Shown here piece after piece: positions 39,144 to 48,420 of a stretch of DNA of 62,758 nt. Every line of letters begins with the position of its first letter. The stretch's first letter is position 1. Position numbers and translations under genes: made by a program. Below the pieces are notes generated by a model. The model worked only from the letters and a program-made list of their open reading frames with translations, was not told the DNA's origin and searched no databases. Origin of the DNA: Piscinibacter sp. GTDB lineage: Bacteria; Pseudomonadota; Gammaproteobacteria; Burkholderiales; Burkholderiaceae_C. The DNA lies in contig JAGOAS010000024.1 of NCBI GenBank assembly GCA_017983795.1, positions 1-62,758 of the forward strand, written 5' to 3'.

Positions 39144-40078
39144 GCCGGCACGCGCGCCGCTTCGGCGAGCTTCACCAGCGCATGCAGCGTGCGGTTCACC
39201 GGCGTCGGCACGCCGAGCTCGGCGCCGCGCCGCGCGACGAAGCCGTTGAGGTGGTCGATCTCGCTCGGCTTGCCGCGCGCCAGATCCTGCGCGGTGGAGG
39301 AAAGCTGCGTGGGCATCGCCGGCGCGAGCTTCTCCATCGCCTGCAGGCACTCGTCGAGTGCGAGCGATTGGCCATCGGCGCGCGCCACCGCCACCACTTC
39401 CTCCACCACCTCGCGCATCACGGCGCGAACCTCCGCCAGCGCCGTCATGCGGCCATAGGGCTGCTGGGCGATCGCCGAGATGGCGTTGTAGGCGCAGTTG
39501 AGCATCAGCTTGCGCCACAGCTCGCCCATCACGTCGGGCGACACCGCCACCGGCACCTGCGCGCTGGCGAACAGATCGACCAGCGCGCGCAGGCGCGCCT
39601 GCAGCGCCGCGTCTTTCGAGCCGATGACGAGGTCGCCGCGGCCATAGTGCGCCACCGTGCCCGGCGCCGGCAACGCCGTGGCGACGTAGACCACCGAGGG
39701 CACGACCGCGCAGCGCACATGGCGCGCGATCGTCGCCGCGTTGTCGACGCCGTTCTGCAGGCTCAGCACCAGCGCGTTCGCCTCCAGGTGCGGCGCCATC
39801 GCACGCGCCACCGCGTCGGTGTCGGGCGACTTCACGCAGAAGAGCACGAGATCGGCACCGCGCACGGCGGCGATCCCGGTGTCGGCCTCGAGGCGCACGG
39901 TCTCGCTGCCGGCCCTGCTTTCCACTCGCAAGCCATCGCGGCGGATCGCCTCGACATGCGGCGCGCGGCCGATCAGCACGACGGCATGGCCGGCACGCGC
40001 CAGCATCGCGCCGAACCAGCTGCCGACCGCGCCGGCGCCGACGACGGCGATGCGCCGAAAGGGTGTGGGATCGTTCAT
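39140..40078 (-). CDS. panE: Ketopantoate reductase family protein
   Basis: A 312-aa PanE/ApbA-type dehydrogenase has an N-terminal Rossmann motif VVGAGAVGSWFGAML, the CVKSPDTDAV segment, and a C-terminal domain with K in GELWRKLMLN and the SEIDHLNG signature. It would reduce 2-dehydropantoate with NADPH for pantothenate synthesis; paralogues of other specificity exist. It is co-transcribed with the DUF1615 gene. Confidence 0.8.
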   Translation of the reverse strand: MNDPTPFRRIAVVGAGAVGSWFGAMLARAGHAVVLIGRAPHVEAIRRDGLRVESRAGSETVRLEADTGIAAVRGADLVLFCVKSPDTDAVARAMAPHLEANALVLSLQNGVDNAATIARHVRCAVVPSVVYVATALPAPGTVAHYGRGDLVIGSKDAALQARLRALVDLFASAQVPVAVSPDVMGELWRKLMLNCAYNAISAIAQQPYGRMTALAEVRAVMREVVEEVVAVARADGQSLALDECLQAMEKLAPAMPTQLSSTAQDLARGKPSEIDHLNGFVARRGAELGVPTPVNRTLHALVKLAEAARVPA

Positions 40079-40152
40079 GGCGCGACGAGTATGCCGCCGC
40101 GCCACGGCGGCCGCTCGGTTACGCTCGCCGCCATCCCGACGAGCGACCTGCC

Positions 40153-41178
40153 ATGAGCGACGACACCGCAAGGCCCGACCCCAAGAAGCCCAGGATCAAG
40201 CAGCCGCCGGTGCTGTTCGCCAAGACGCAGGCCGTGATCGGCAAGCTGGCCGAGCAGCTCGGCGGCCCGATCGTGAGCTACTGGAACAACCCGCGCGGCT
40301 CGGTGTGCCACTCCGACGTGCTGGCGCTGTACGACGTGCTGGGCCGGCTCGGCAAGCACGACACCATCCACCTCTTCATCAAGTCCGACGGCGGCAGCGG
40401 CCAGGTCTCGCTGCGCCTGGTCAACCTGCTGCGCCAGCATTGCCGGCAGCTGGTGGCGCTGGTGCCGCTCGAATGCGCCTCGGCCGCGACCATGATCGCG
40501 CTCGGCGCCGACCGCATCCTGATGGGCCCGACCGCCTACCTCACCGCGGTCGACACCTCGCTGAACCATGCGCTCTCGCCGGTGGACCGCGACAACGAGC
40601 GCGTCAGCGTGAGCCTCGACGAGCTGACGCGCGTGATCCGCCTGTGGCGCGACCAGCAGGGCGACAGCGCCGAGAACCCCTACCGCTCGCTGTTCCAGTA
40701 CGTGCACCCGCTGGTGATCGGCGCGGTCGACCGGGCCGAGTCGCTGTCCATCATGCTGTGCCGCGAGCTGCTGGCCAACCACATCGCCGACGAAGCGGCG
40801 GCCGAGCGCATCGCCACCACGCTGAATTCCAAGTACCCCTCGCACAGCTACCCCATCCTGCTCGACGAGGCGGTGAAGATCGGCCTGAAGGCCGAGCGCA
40901 TGCCGGCCGAGATCAACACGCTGCTGCTCGAGCTGAACACGCACTACAGCGAGATGGGCCAGAAGGCCACCACCGACTTCGACGAGATGCGCGCCCACGG
41001 CAACGAGATCGTCAACATCTGGGAGGCCGGCGGCGTGCAGGTCTTCTACCAGCAGGACAAGGATTGGTTCTACCGCGCCGAGGAGCGCCGCTGGATCACG
41101 ATGAACGACGACAGCGGCTGGCGCCGCATCGAGCGCATCGGCGGGAAGATCCGGCGCACCTTGCTGCACGTGGCCTGA
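40153..41178 (+). CDS. ClpP/crotonase-fold serine protease-like protein, SDH family
   Basis: A 341-aa cytosolic protein resembles the serine dehydrogenase proteinase family. It shows KSDGGSGQ, then LECASAATMIALGAD with the candidate nucleophile serine, and a downstream helical domain. There is no signal peptide. Activity and substrate are unproven, and it is divergent from panE. Confidence 0.65.
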   Translation: MSDDTARPDPKKPRIKQPPVLFAKTQAVIGKLAEQLGGPIVSYWNNPRGSVCHSDVLALYDVLGRLGKHDTIHLFIKSDGGSGQVSLRLVNLLRQHCRQLVALVPLECASAATMIALGADRILMGPTAYLTAVDTSLNHALSPVDRDNERVSVSLDELTRVIRLWRDQQGDSAENPYRSLFQYVHPLVIGAVDRAESLSIMLCRELLANHIADEAAAERIATTLNSKYPSHSYPILLDEAVKIGLKAERMPAEINTLLLELNTHYSEMGQKATTDFDEMRAHGNEIVNIWEAGGVQVFYQQDKDWFYRAEERRWITMNDDSGWRRIERIGGKIRRTLLHVA

Positions 41179-41345
41179 TTGCCAAGCGCGATCGAGCTGC
41201 GCCCGACAGGACTCGAAAGCGCATTTCGTCGCCCCCCAACGTCGCTCGCGCCCAGGCCGACGTCACTCGTCCGTCCGGTGCTTCCCTGCGGCCCGATGGG
41301 CCGCCACAGTGCGCGCCCATCGTCACTGCGCTGCGGTCGGCTCCG

Positions 41346-42611
41346 ATGGCATCAACAACGAGCGCTCCCCATGGCCGCCGGCAGCCGGCGAGGAGGACGC
41401 TGCTGCACGCGGCATCCGTGGCGGCTGCCATGAGCTTGTCCGCAAAGGCCTTCGCCTTCGGCGCGATCGTGCAATACGAAGGAGCGGCCGATGACCGCGT
41501 GGCGTACTTCGCGGATCTCCGCTACCTGTTGAACAGGACGGCGCCCGATCAGCTGGGAGGCGACGTGGAGGTTCGCGAGATTGCCGTGACGGCGGTCTAC
41601 GAGAACGCGAACAAGCCCGAGTTCGTCCACATGAAGCTGCAGTTCCAGTGTCCGAACCGCTATTCGCTGGACAGGGCCAGGCTCGGGCTCTCCGAGAACA
41701 AGAATACGGTCCGCGCAGGCAGCGCGGTCAGCTTCCGCATCGGCCCCGGAAGCTACACGCTGAGGCGATCCGACCTGAAGACCGAGCCGGTGGCCGAAAG
41801 CGCCTGGAAGACGTCCGCTGCGCCGATGCTGTCCAAGGCCGGCACGATCGCCTGCAACCACATCGAAATCGACCAGGCATTGCACGCGGCCATCAAGGGC
41901 AAGGACTTCGATTTCGACGCCTTCGGAAAGCGCATTGCCGCGCTGGGGCTGCCGGCAGACATGGCTGTCATCGGCGAAAGCCTGCCTTCCGAAGTGCTGG
42001 AGTTTGCGTGGCAGAACTTCTGGTGGAAGACGGTTCTGGACGGCAGGCGACCCGACCCCAGCGGCAAGTGGGCCAAGCCGGTTTCGCAAGCCGACAAGCA
42101 GGCCGCGCTCGAGACGCTCCGGCGCAAGCAGCAGGAGCTGGAGGAGGGCACCGCGTCGATCCGGGCCGGTTTGCTGCGGAGTCTCGAGAAAACGGGCGGC
42201 GAGATGAAGGCGGATCTGGAAGCGGCCAGGAATGCCGACAAGCATCCGGACGGCTCGAAGATGAACAAGTACGAAGCCCGGCTGGCGGCCGTCTTCCGCG
42301 GTCAGCCCGAGGAGAAGGTCGTCGAGCTCATGGGCAATCCGGAATTCAATCAGGTCGCGGCGACGCGGTTCCTGCGCTACACGCGCTACTGGGAGAAGGC
42401 CGGTGTCACGGTCTACGGCGCGCAGGGCGTCATCGGTGGCGAAGCCGGCGGCCATGCCGAATGCTTCGCCGAGTTCCGCGTTCGACAGGACGCCAAGGGC
42501 GAGTGGAGGGTGGACGACGTTCTCGTCCGCGCGGACTACCAGGGCGATGTGGGAAGGAGCCGCGTCGGGGGCGTTTGCGACGAGGTCACGAAGGCGAGGT
42601 ACGGCACATGA
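41346..42611 (+). CDS. Secreted protein of unknown function
   Basis: A 421-aa protein has an N-terminal signal with twin-arginine-like ARRTLLHAASVAAAMSLS (about residues 15-32) and cleavage near AKAFAF. The remainder is hydrophilic, with a helical, charged stretch at about 235-310. It overlaps the next gene by ATGA, so they form a pair. Codon use looks less GC-biased than its neighbours, which may hint at transfer. No family was recognised. Confidence 0.65.
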   Translation: MASTTSAPHGRRQPARRTLLHAASVAAAMSLSAKAFAFGAIVQYEGAADDRVAYFADLRYLLNRTAPDQLGGDVEVREIAVTAVYENANKPEFVHMKLQFQCPNRYSLDRARLGLSENKNTVRAGSAVSFRIGPGSYTLRRSDLKTEPVAESAWKTSAAPMLSKAGTIACNHIEIDQALHAAIKGKDFDFDAFGKRIAALGLPADMAVIGESLPSEVLEFAWQNFWWKTVLDGRRPDPSGKWAKPVSQADKQAALETLRRKQQELEEGTASIRAGLLRSLEKTGGEMKADLEAARNADKHPDGSKMNKYEARLAAVFRGQPEEKVVELMGNPEFNQVAATRFLRYTRYWEKAGVTVYGAQGVIGGEAGGHAECFAEFRVRQDAKGEWRVDDVLVRADYQGDVGRSRVGGVCDEVTKARYGT

Positions 42612-43312
42612 TCAGGACGCAATTGCTGGCCGCCGCGCTCGTCGCGGCGAGCCTCTCCTGCCAGGCGGGGGCCGAAGTCCAGGGCGAATCCTTCGATGTG
42701 CTGGCCTCCGTCATGGAGACCCACAACAAGGAGATCGACGCCAGGCAAACCCTCGACGCGGCCAAGGAAGAGGCGATCCGCTATCGGGAAGCGGTCATCA
42801 CCGGCTGGTGGGAGTTCATGCAGGCCAGGTCGAACGCCGCGCCGGGCGAATACTGCGCCGCGTCCTTCCTGCGCGCCAAGCGCCGGGTGGAACCGGGCAA
42901 GGTCGACAAGATGAAGGAGGGCGTCGTCGTCACGCTGTTCGGCCCGGGGGGAAGCTATCGGGGCGCCTTGCTGGCCTTCTCGCCGCTGGGCGATGACAGC
43001 GCCGAGGCCTTCCCGAAACTTCCGAGCGGAACGCCCGTTCGGGTCACGCTGACGCAGGGCAACACCAAGCCCGTGACGCTGAATGCCATCTACCTGGAGA
43101 CCCGGCCGAAGGCGCCGCCCCTGCTGGCATTCGCCGTCCCGAGCATCGACGCGCTGATGAAGGGCATGGAAGACACCTGGAGCTTCGACCTCAGCTACCA
43201 GGGCAGGTCCATTGCCAATATCGAGTGGCACGATGGGCTGAAGGCCCGCGCCGAACTGCAGAAGTGTCTGGCGGGAGCGCCCTTCGACAACAAGCGCCGC
43301 CGAACGCAGTGA
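42608..43312 (+). CDS. Secreted protein of unknown function, partner of the upstream gene
   Basis: A 234-aa protein has a signal peptide (cleavage near CQAGA) and two further cysteines (YCAAS and KCLAG) that could form a disulfide. Its start overlaps the upstream stop, so the two are translated together. Function is unknown. Confidence 0.65.
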   Translation: MIRTQLLAAALVAASLSCQAGAEVQGESFDVLASVMETHNKEIDARQTLDAAKEEAIRYREAVITGWWEFMQARSNAAPGEYCAASFLRAKRRVEPGKVDKMKEGVVVTLFGPGGSYRGALLAFSPLGDDSAEAFPKLPSGTPVRVTLTQGNTKPVTLNAIYLETRPKAPPLLAFAVPSIDALMKGMEDTWSFDLSYQGRSIANIEWHDGLKARAELQKCLAGAPFDNKRRRTQ

Positions 43313-43333
43313 AGCGTCGCCGCGGGGCGGCAG

Positions 43334-44110
43334 CTACATCTGCTTGAAGTGATGCGTGAAGCTGCGACTGGCGCGCAGCACCTCGGTGCGGCCCTTCAGG
43401 TGGATGTCCGCCGTCTCGTTCACGCCGCGCACGACGTGGCTGATCGACCCGAGGTTGACGATCGCCGAACGGTGCACCTGCACGAACTGGTCGGGGTCCA
43501 GCTGGGCGAGCAGGTCCTTGAGGGGCACGCTCACCACGGCCTCGCTGACGGCGCCTTCGTCGTTGCGCCAGGCCACCACGGTGTACTTGTTGTCGGCCTG
43601 CAGATAGTCGACGCGGTCCACCGGAATCAGCCGAAGCGCTGCACCCACCTGCGCGCGCAGCCATCGCAGCCCCGGCGGCCGGCCGCTGCGCTGCAGCTGT
43701 TGCGCGAGCTGGCGCAGCAGATCTTCGTTGTGCTGTGCGGGCGCGGCGCAGTCGATGCGCTCGCGCAGGCGGCTCACGGTGTCGGCAAGGCGCGCAGGCT
43801 GCACCGGCTTGACCAGGTAGTCCAGGGCGCCCTGCGCGAAGGCCTGGACGGCGTACTGCTCGAAGGCGGTGACGAAGACCAGGTGCGCGCGCCGGCCGAT
43901 GTGGTGCGCCGCTTCCACGCCGCTCATGCCCGGCATGTGCACGTCCAGGAAGCAGACGCTGGGCCGCAGGCTCTCGAACTGCTCGACCGCCTCCCGGCCG
44001 TTGCGTGCCAGGGCCACGATGCGCAGCCCGGGCCAGGCGCCCGCCAGGAGCTCGGCGAGCTCGTCGCGCAATCGAGGTTCGTCGTCCGCGATCAGTGCGG
44101 AGATCGTCAT
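43334..44110 (-). CDS. LytTR-family response regulator
   Basis: A 258-aa regulator has an N-terminal receiver domain with phospho-acceptor aspartate in CFLDVHMPG and a C-terminal LytTR DNA-binding domain (FVQVHRSAIVNL). It is AlgR-like. It pairs with the kinase gene upstream, which overlaps it by 4 nt. Confidence 0.88.
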   Translation of the reverse strand: MTISALIADDEPRLRDELAELLAGAWPGLRIVALARNGREAVEQFESLRPSVCFLDVHMPGMSGVEAAHHIGRRAHLVFVTAFEQYAVQAFAQGALDYLVKPVQPARLADTVSRLRERIDCAAPAQHNEDLLRQLAQQLQRSGRPPGLRWLRAQVGAALRLIPVDRVDYLQADNKYTVVAWRNDEGAVSEAVVSVPLKDLLAQLDPDQFVQVHRSAIVNLGSISHVVRGVNETADIHLKGRTEVLRASRSFTHHFKQM

Positions 44111-45369
44111 GCCGGGCCTCCACGGCGCGCCGGGAATTCGGCTTCGGCCACGGTGCCTTCGGCCGCTGTGCTGTCGAGTCGCACGCGCGCATCGTCACCG
44201 AAGGCCAGTGCGAGGCGCTCGCGCAGGTTCGACAGGCCGGTGCCGGACTGCCCGGCCCGTCGCGGCTGCAGGCCGACCCCGGTGTCGGCCACGCGCACCT
44301 GCACGCGCTGATCGCGCACCGTCACGCGCACATCGACGGTGCCGCCGGTCTCGCCGGGGTCGATGCCGTGCTTGATGGCGTTCTCCACGAGCGTGATCAG
44401 GGCCATGGGAGGGCAGTGCAGCGCCAGCGCCGCGGGATCGATGTGCACCGTGTAGCCGAGCCGATCGGGCATGCGCATGCGCATCAGCTCGAGGTAGGCG
44501 CAGACCATCTGCTGCTCGTGCTCGAACGTCGCCTGGCCAGCCTCTAGTTTCGGCACCGCGGCGCGCAGGTAGTCGATCAGCCTGTCGAGCATGGCGGTTG
44601 CATCCGCGCTGCCCGATCGGCGCACCAGCGACCGGATGTTGGCGAGCGTGTTGAAGAGGAAGTGCGGTTCGACCTGCGCCTGCAGGAGCCGCAGCCGCGC
44701 GTCCACCGCCTTGCGTTCCAGTTCGCTGCTTCTCAGCCGGAAGGCCAGTGCCTGCTCGCGCGCGAAGGCCTCGCTGCGATGCAGCAGCGCACCCAGCGCG
44801 ATCCAGGGGCCCACCAGCACGCCCATGAAGGCCGTGATCAGCCAGCCGTCGCGGTAGGTGGTGCCGAGCGACAGCACATCGAGCGTGCCGAGGGTCGTGG
44901 CATAGCCCAGGTAGGTCGCCGGCGGCATGACGAGCAACACGGCCAGCAGTTGCAGGATCCAGCGCGGCGTCGCGGCGGGCAGGTGTCGCGGCCATTGATC
45001 CAGCACGCCATAGGCCAGCACGCCCAGGGCGGTGGCCAGGCCGCAGCGCACCAGCCATTCCGCCAGGCCGGTGGTCTCGGAGGTGAGCGTGCGCACGAGC
45101 GCCCAGATCACCGTCACGACCAGCCACAGCCTGACGCGCGGCCACGCGACCAGGCGGCTCCAGCCGCGCGGGCGGGGCTGATCGAGATCGACGGCGGGTG
45201 TCACGGTGTGGGCTGGTGCCGCTTGCGGGCGCTGGTTCGGAACCGGAATGTGCCGCGGCGGACTGCCCGGCCGGAAGCGGCCTCCGACGGGATACGCGAC
45301 GAGTTGGCCGAGCGACGCATGGAGGCGATGAATCGTTGGACGAACTGCGGCCGCAGGATACAGCGCCAT
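44107..45369 (-). CDS. LytS/AlgZ-type sensor histidine kinase
   Basis: A membrane kinase of up to 420 aa has about four helices (residues 80-200), the His_kinase box EPHFLFNTLANI and an HATPase domain (NAIKHGI, DTGVGL, GTGLSNLRERL). The first 55 residues are proline-rich and unlike the family, so a GTG start near 45204 is also plausible. It is coupled to the LytTR regulator. Confidence 0.85.
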   Translation of the reverse strand: MALYPAAAVRPTIHRLHASLGQLVAYPVGGRFRPGSPPRHIPVPNQRPQAAPAHTVTPAVDLDQPRPRGWSRLVAWPRVRLWLVVTVIWALVRTLTSETTGLAEWLVRCGLATALGVLAYGVLDQWPRHLPAATPRWILQLLAVLLVMPPATYLGYATTLGTLDVLSLGTTYRDGWLITAFMGVLVGPWIALGALLHRSEAFAREQALAFRLRSSELERKAVDARLRLLQAQVEPHFLFNTLANIRSLVRRSGSADATAMLDRLIDYLRAAVPKLEAGQATFEHEQQMVCAYLELMRMRMPDRLGYTVHIDPAALALHCPPMALITLVENAIKHGIDPGETGGTVDVRVTVRDQRVQVRVADTGVGLQPRRAGQSGTGLSNLRERLALAFGDDARVRLDSTAAEGTVAEAEFPARRGGPA

Positions 45370-45527
45370 CGCATCCCGTCCGCGCCCGTCGTCGCTCGGC
45401 CGCCGGGCGCCGTCGCTCGTCGCTCGGCCGCTTGGTGGCGGTCGACGCGCCGGCCAGAGTGCGTGACCACGGCGTCGGCACGCCTGTCGACCGCCATCAC
45501 GACCGAATCACTCTCTGCAAACCGGCC

Positions 45528-45995
45528 ATGAGATTCTCCCGAGCACCCGAGCTTCCACCCGTCGCGATGTGGCGCATCCACATGCTGCGCCTGGCCTATC
45601 TGCTGATGGCCGGCGTGATGGGCCCATTCGTCTGGCAGCAGGTGCTGTTCCAGATCGAACCCTGGCCGGCGCCGCGCATCATCGCCAAGTCGATGCTGGC
45701 GTCGCTGGCACTGCTGAGCCTCCTGGGGCTGCGCTACCCATTGCAGATGCTGCCGCTGATGCTGCTCGAGACGCTGTGGAAGACCGTGGCGATCCTGCTG
45801 ATCATCCTGCCGGCCTGGCTGGCCCACCGGATGACGCCCGACATGCAGGTGCTCTTCGGCGAGTGCATCGGCATCGTCGTGGTCTGGCTGGTCATGCCCT
45901 GGCGCTACGTGTGGGCGCGCTACGTCCGGCAGCCGGGGGAGGCCTGGCGCAGCGCCCGCAGCGACGGCCCCGGCCCTGGGAAGGACTTCCCGTGA
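45528..45995 (+). CDS. Small multi-helix membrane protein
   Basis: A 155-aa protein has about four hydrophobic helices. No conserved motif was recognised. It is divergent from the LytS-like kinase and overlaps the next lipoprotein gene (GTGA), suggesting a two-gene unit that could be a target of the kinase-regulator pair. Confidence 0.65.
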   Translation: MRFSRAPELPPVAMWRIHMLRLAYLLMAGVMGPFVWQQVLFQIEPWPAPRIIAKSMLASLALLSLLGLRYPLQMLPLMLLETLWKTVAILLIILPAWLAHRMTPDMQVLFGECIGIVVVWLVMPWRYVWARYVRQPGEAWRSARSDGPGPGKDFP

Positions 45996-46300
45996 AGACA
46001 TCTCTGCTACTCGCCACCTTGTCGGCATCGCTGCTCGCGGGCGGCTGCGCCGCCATCGCCGTTACCGACGAGGCGATCGTGGATCGGACCGCCTTTGCAC
46101 TTGGGCTCGCCAAGGGCGACTTCACGATCAGCAACCGCATGGACGACGGGGCCGCCACGCGCTACCAGGTGCGCACCAAGGCGGGCCAGAACTACCGCTG
46201 CTTCGTCGGTGGATCGATCGGTCTGCTGGGGCGAGCGGTGTCGGAAGCCGTCTGCACCAAGGAGGGCGAAACGCCCCGGAACCCATTGCTGGGCCGTTGA
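45992..46300 (+). CDS. Small lipoprotein of unknown function
   Basis: A 102-aa protein has a lipoprotein signal with LLAGGC (C19), followed by a short soluble domain with two further cysteines (YRCFV and AVCTK). It starts with GTG overlapping the preceding stop. No family is assigned. Confidence 0.65.
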   Translation: MKTSLLLATLSASLLAGGCAAIAVTDEAIVDRTAFALGLAKGDFTISNRMDDGAATRYQVRTKAGQNYRCFVGGSIGLLGRAVSEAVCTKEGETPRNPLLGR

Positions 46301-46381
46301 GACAGCCGCTGCACGAGAGGAACGGTCCCATGTCGATCCGCGAATTGACCGCCGCCCGATCGACGCCGAGTGCAGCGCCGC

Positions 46382-46477
46382 TCAAGCCTTCACTTCGACC
46401 ACCGGTTCGAAGCCGCCGAAGATCATGCGCTTGCTGGCGGTGAGGACTGCGATCAGGAAACCGTCGATGCAGGACAT
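46382..46477 (-). pseudogene. Internally deleted DUF1428 (YbaA-family) gene remnant
   Basis: A 31-codon frame with a good AGGAG ribosome-binding site reads MSCIDGFLIAVLTASK then RMIFGGFEPVVEV. The first part matches the N-terminus and the second the C-terminus of the roughly 117-aa DUF1428 family. About 85 internal residues are missing, with the join at a lysine codon that occurs on both sides in full-length relatives, so the deletion stayed in frame. Confidence 0.75.
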
Positions 46478-46560
46478 GCCTTCGCTCCTGTTGGGTTGAC
46501 CGGTCGGCGCGAGAGCGCCACACCTACACTCTCACAACGTCGCCCCCGCCGGGAATCCCC

Positions 46561-47154
46561 ATGCCCAGACTGCCGCTGCGCCCGCTCGCCCTGCTCGCCG
46601 CTTTCGCGCTGGCCACGCCGCTCGCCCAGGCCCACGAAGGCGCGGGTCTGGCCGGCGGCTTCATGAGCGGCTTCGCGCATCCGCTGCTCGGCTGGGATCA
46701 CGTGGTCGCGATGCTCGCGGTCGGTCTGTGGGGCGCCTTTCTCGGCGCGCCGGCGCTGTGGCTGCTGCCGGTGGTGTTCCCGCTGGTGATGGCCGCCGGC
46801 GGTGCGCTCGGCGTGCTGGGCGTGCCGCTGCCGGCGGTGGAAGTCGGCATCGCCGTCTCGGCGATCGCGCTCGGCGGCGTGGTGGCCGGCGCACTGCGCC
46901 CGCCGCTGTGGGTGGCCGCGCTGCTGGTGGCGCTGTTCGCCGTCTTCCACGGCCATGCGCACGGCACCGAGCTGCCGCAGGCCGCGAGCCCGCTCGCCTA
47001 CAGCCTCGGCTTCGTCGTTGCCACCGGCTTGCTGCACCTGACGGGCATCGCGCTGGGCCTGCTGACGCGCTGGCCGGCCGGCCGCATCGCGGTGCGCGGC
47101 ATGGGTGCCGGCATCGCGCTGCTCGGCGTGCTGTTCCTCGCCCGCGCGGCATGA
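46561..47154 (+). CDS. hupE: HupE/UreJ family membrane protein
   Basis: A 197-aa protein has a signal peptide (cleavage near AQAHEG), the HPLLGWDHVVAML metal-transport motif and about six helices. The family imports nickel or cobalt for hydrogenase or urease. No such enzyme gene lies nearby, so the substrate is uncertain. The stop overlaps the next gene (ATGA). Confidence 0.85.
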   Translation: MPRLPLRPLALLAAFALATPLAQAHEGAGLAGGFMSGFAHPLLGWDHVVAMLAVGLWGAFLGAPALWLLPVVFPLVMAAGGALGVLGVPLPAVEVGIAVSAIALGGVVAGALRPPLWVAALLVALFAVFHGHAHGTELPQAASPLAYSLGFVVATGLLHLTGIALGLLTRWPAGRIAVRGMGAGIALLGVLFLARAA

Positions 47155-47621
47155 CGCCGGCGGCGAGCGCTGCGCTGATCGTCGTCGCGCTGCTGCTCGG
47201 CCAGGCCGGCTGGCGCGCCTCGCGCGATGCGCTGCTCGCCTTCGCCTTCGCTCTGGCGCTCGGCCTCGCGCTCGCCGCCGCCGACCACGGCGGCCATGCC
47301 GATGCGCCGCTGCTGGTGCTGGCCGCGGCCGGCGGCCTGCTGGTGGCCATCGGCCGCCCCTGGCCGCTGCCACTGCTGGGCGCCATCGCCGCGGCAGCGG
47401 GCGGAGGCATCGGCCTCGGTGCAGCCGCCGAAGCGGGCACGCCGCAGCTGCTGGCACTGGCGGGCAGTTTCGTGGCCGCCTGCCTCGGCGTCGCCGCCGG
47501 CGCATGGCTGGCCGCGCTGGCGCAGCAGCGGCCCTGGGGCCGCATCCTCGTGCGCGTGGCGGGCTCGTGGATGGCGGCGGCGGCGTTGCTGGTGCTGGCG
47601 CTGCTCTACGCCCACGGGTAG
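47151..47621 (+). CDS. Small hydrophobic membrane protein next to hupE
   Basis: A 156-aa alanine-rich protein has about five hydrophobic helices and a histidine-containing loop (AADHGGHAD) that may bind metal. It is coupled to hupE by a 4-nt overlap and probably works with it. Confidence 0.65.
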   Translation: MTPAASAALIVVALLLGQAGWRASRDALLAFAFALALGLALAAADHGGHADAPLLVLAAAGGLLVAIGRPWPLPLLGAIAAAAGGGIGLGAAAEAGTPQLLALAGSFVAACLGVAAGAWLAALAQQRPWGRILVRVAGSWMAAAALLVLALLYAHG

Positions 47622-47649
47622 GGCCTGTTAACACTACGAGAAGGCTCGC

Positions 47650-47750
47650 GCCGGGGTGGCCCAAGGTGCTGGGCAAGGCGCGGCGCGCCGCCCAGGCAGG
47701 CCGCCTGGGCCAGCGGCGCAACGCGGCCCAGCGCCTTGGGGTACCCCGGC
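47650..47750. repeat. Structured intergenic element D: 25-bp arm hairpin
   Basis: Arms 47650-47674 and 47726-47750 pair at all but one position when two G-U wobbles are allowed, around an inner CCCAGGC/GCCTGGG hairpin. The GCCGGGGT-CCCAAGG arm sequence recurs in the second inner hairpin of element B. The remaining spacer to 47886 has no recognisable gene. Confidence 0.75.
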
Positions 47751-47886
47751 CCGAAGGGTGATCTCGGCAAACAGACGCCCGCAGCGGCGGCCGCGAAAAA
47801 CGCCACGACTGGGGCGCACCTCGGGCGATCGGGAGTGCGCGAGCGTACCGAGAATGGGCGCTCCTTCGAATACAGGCACGCCGTCC

Positions 47887-48411
47887 ATGCCGAACCCGAC
47901 CGTCGAACACCGCCGCTGGCTGCAAGCCATCGAGAACGCGCACTTCGGCGTCTGGGATCTCGATCCGCGCCAGGAGACGGTGCACTATGCGCCGGCATGG
48001 AAGGCGCGCCTGGGTTTCCCGCGCGTGCACGCCGCCGACAGCACCTCGTTCTGGCGCTGCCGCGTGCACCCCGGCGACGTCGAGAGGATGCTCGGCTCGC
48101 TGCGCTCGCACCTCGACGGCCACGCCGACAGCTACAGCGCCTGCTTTCGCCTGCGCAGCAACGGCTCGGGCTACCGCGCCATGGTCTCGCGCGGCCGCGT
48201 GATCGAGCGTGACGCGCACGGCGCGGCAACGCGCATGGTCGGCACCATGATCGACCTGAGCTCGCGCCCGGTGGTGGCCGCGCGGCAGGGCCTGGCCTCG
48301 GAGGATCCGCAGGAGTTGCTGCTCATGGCGCCCGGCCGTGCGGCGCTGCCGGCGCCGATGGCCGATCGCATCGCCGACCTGCTCGACATCGCGCTGCGCG
48401 ACGCGAGGTAG
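47887..48411 (+). CDS. PAS-domain protein
   Basis: A 174-aa cytosolic protein has one PAS fold (about residues 10-125, starting AIENAHFGVWDLD) and no attached output domain, followed by a short helical tail. It could be a stand-alone sensor or a truncated signalling protein. Confidence 0.7.
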   Translation: MPNPTVEHRRWLQAIENAHFGVWDLDPRQETVHYAPAWKARLGFPRVHAADSTSFWRCRVHPGDVERMLGSLRSHLDGHADSYSACFRLRSNGSGYRAMVSRGRVIERDAHGAATRMVGTMIDLSSRPVVAARQGLASEDPQELLLMAPGRAALPAPMADRIADLLDIALRDAR

Positions 48412-48420
48412 CTCAACGGC

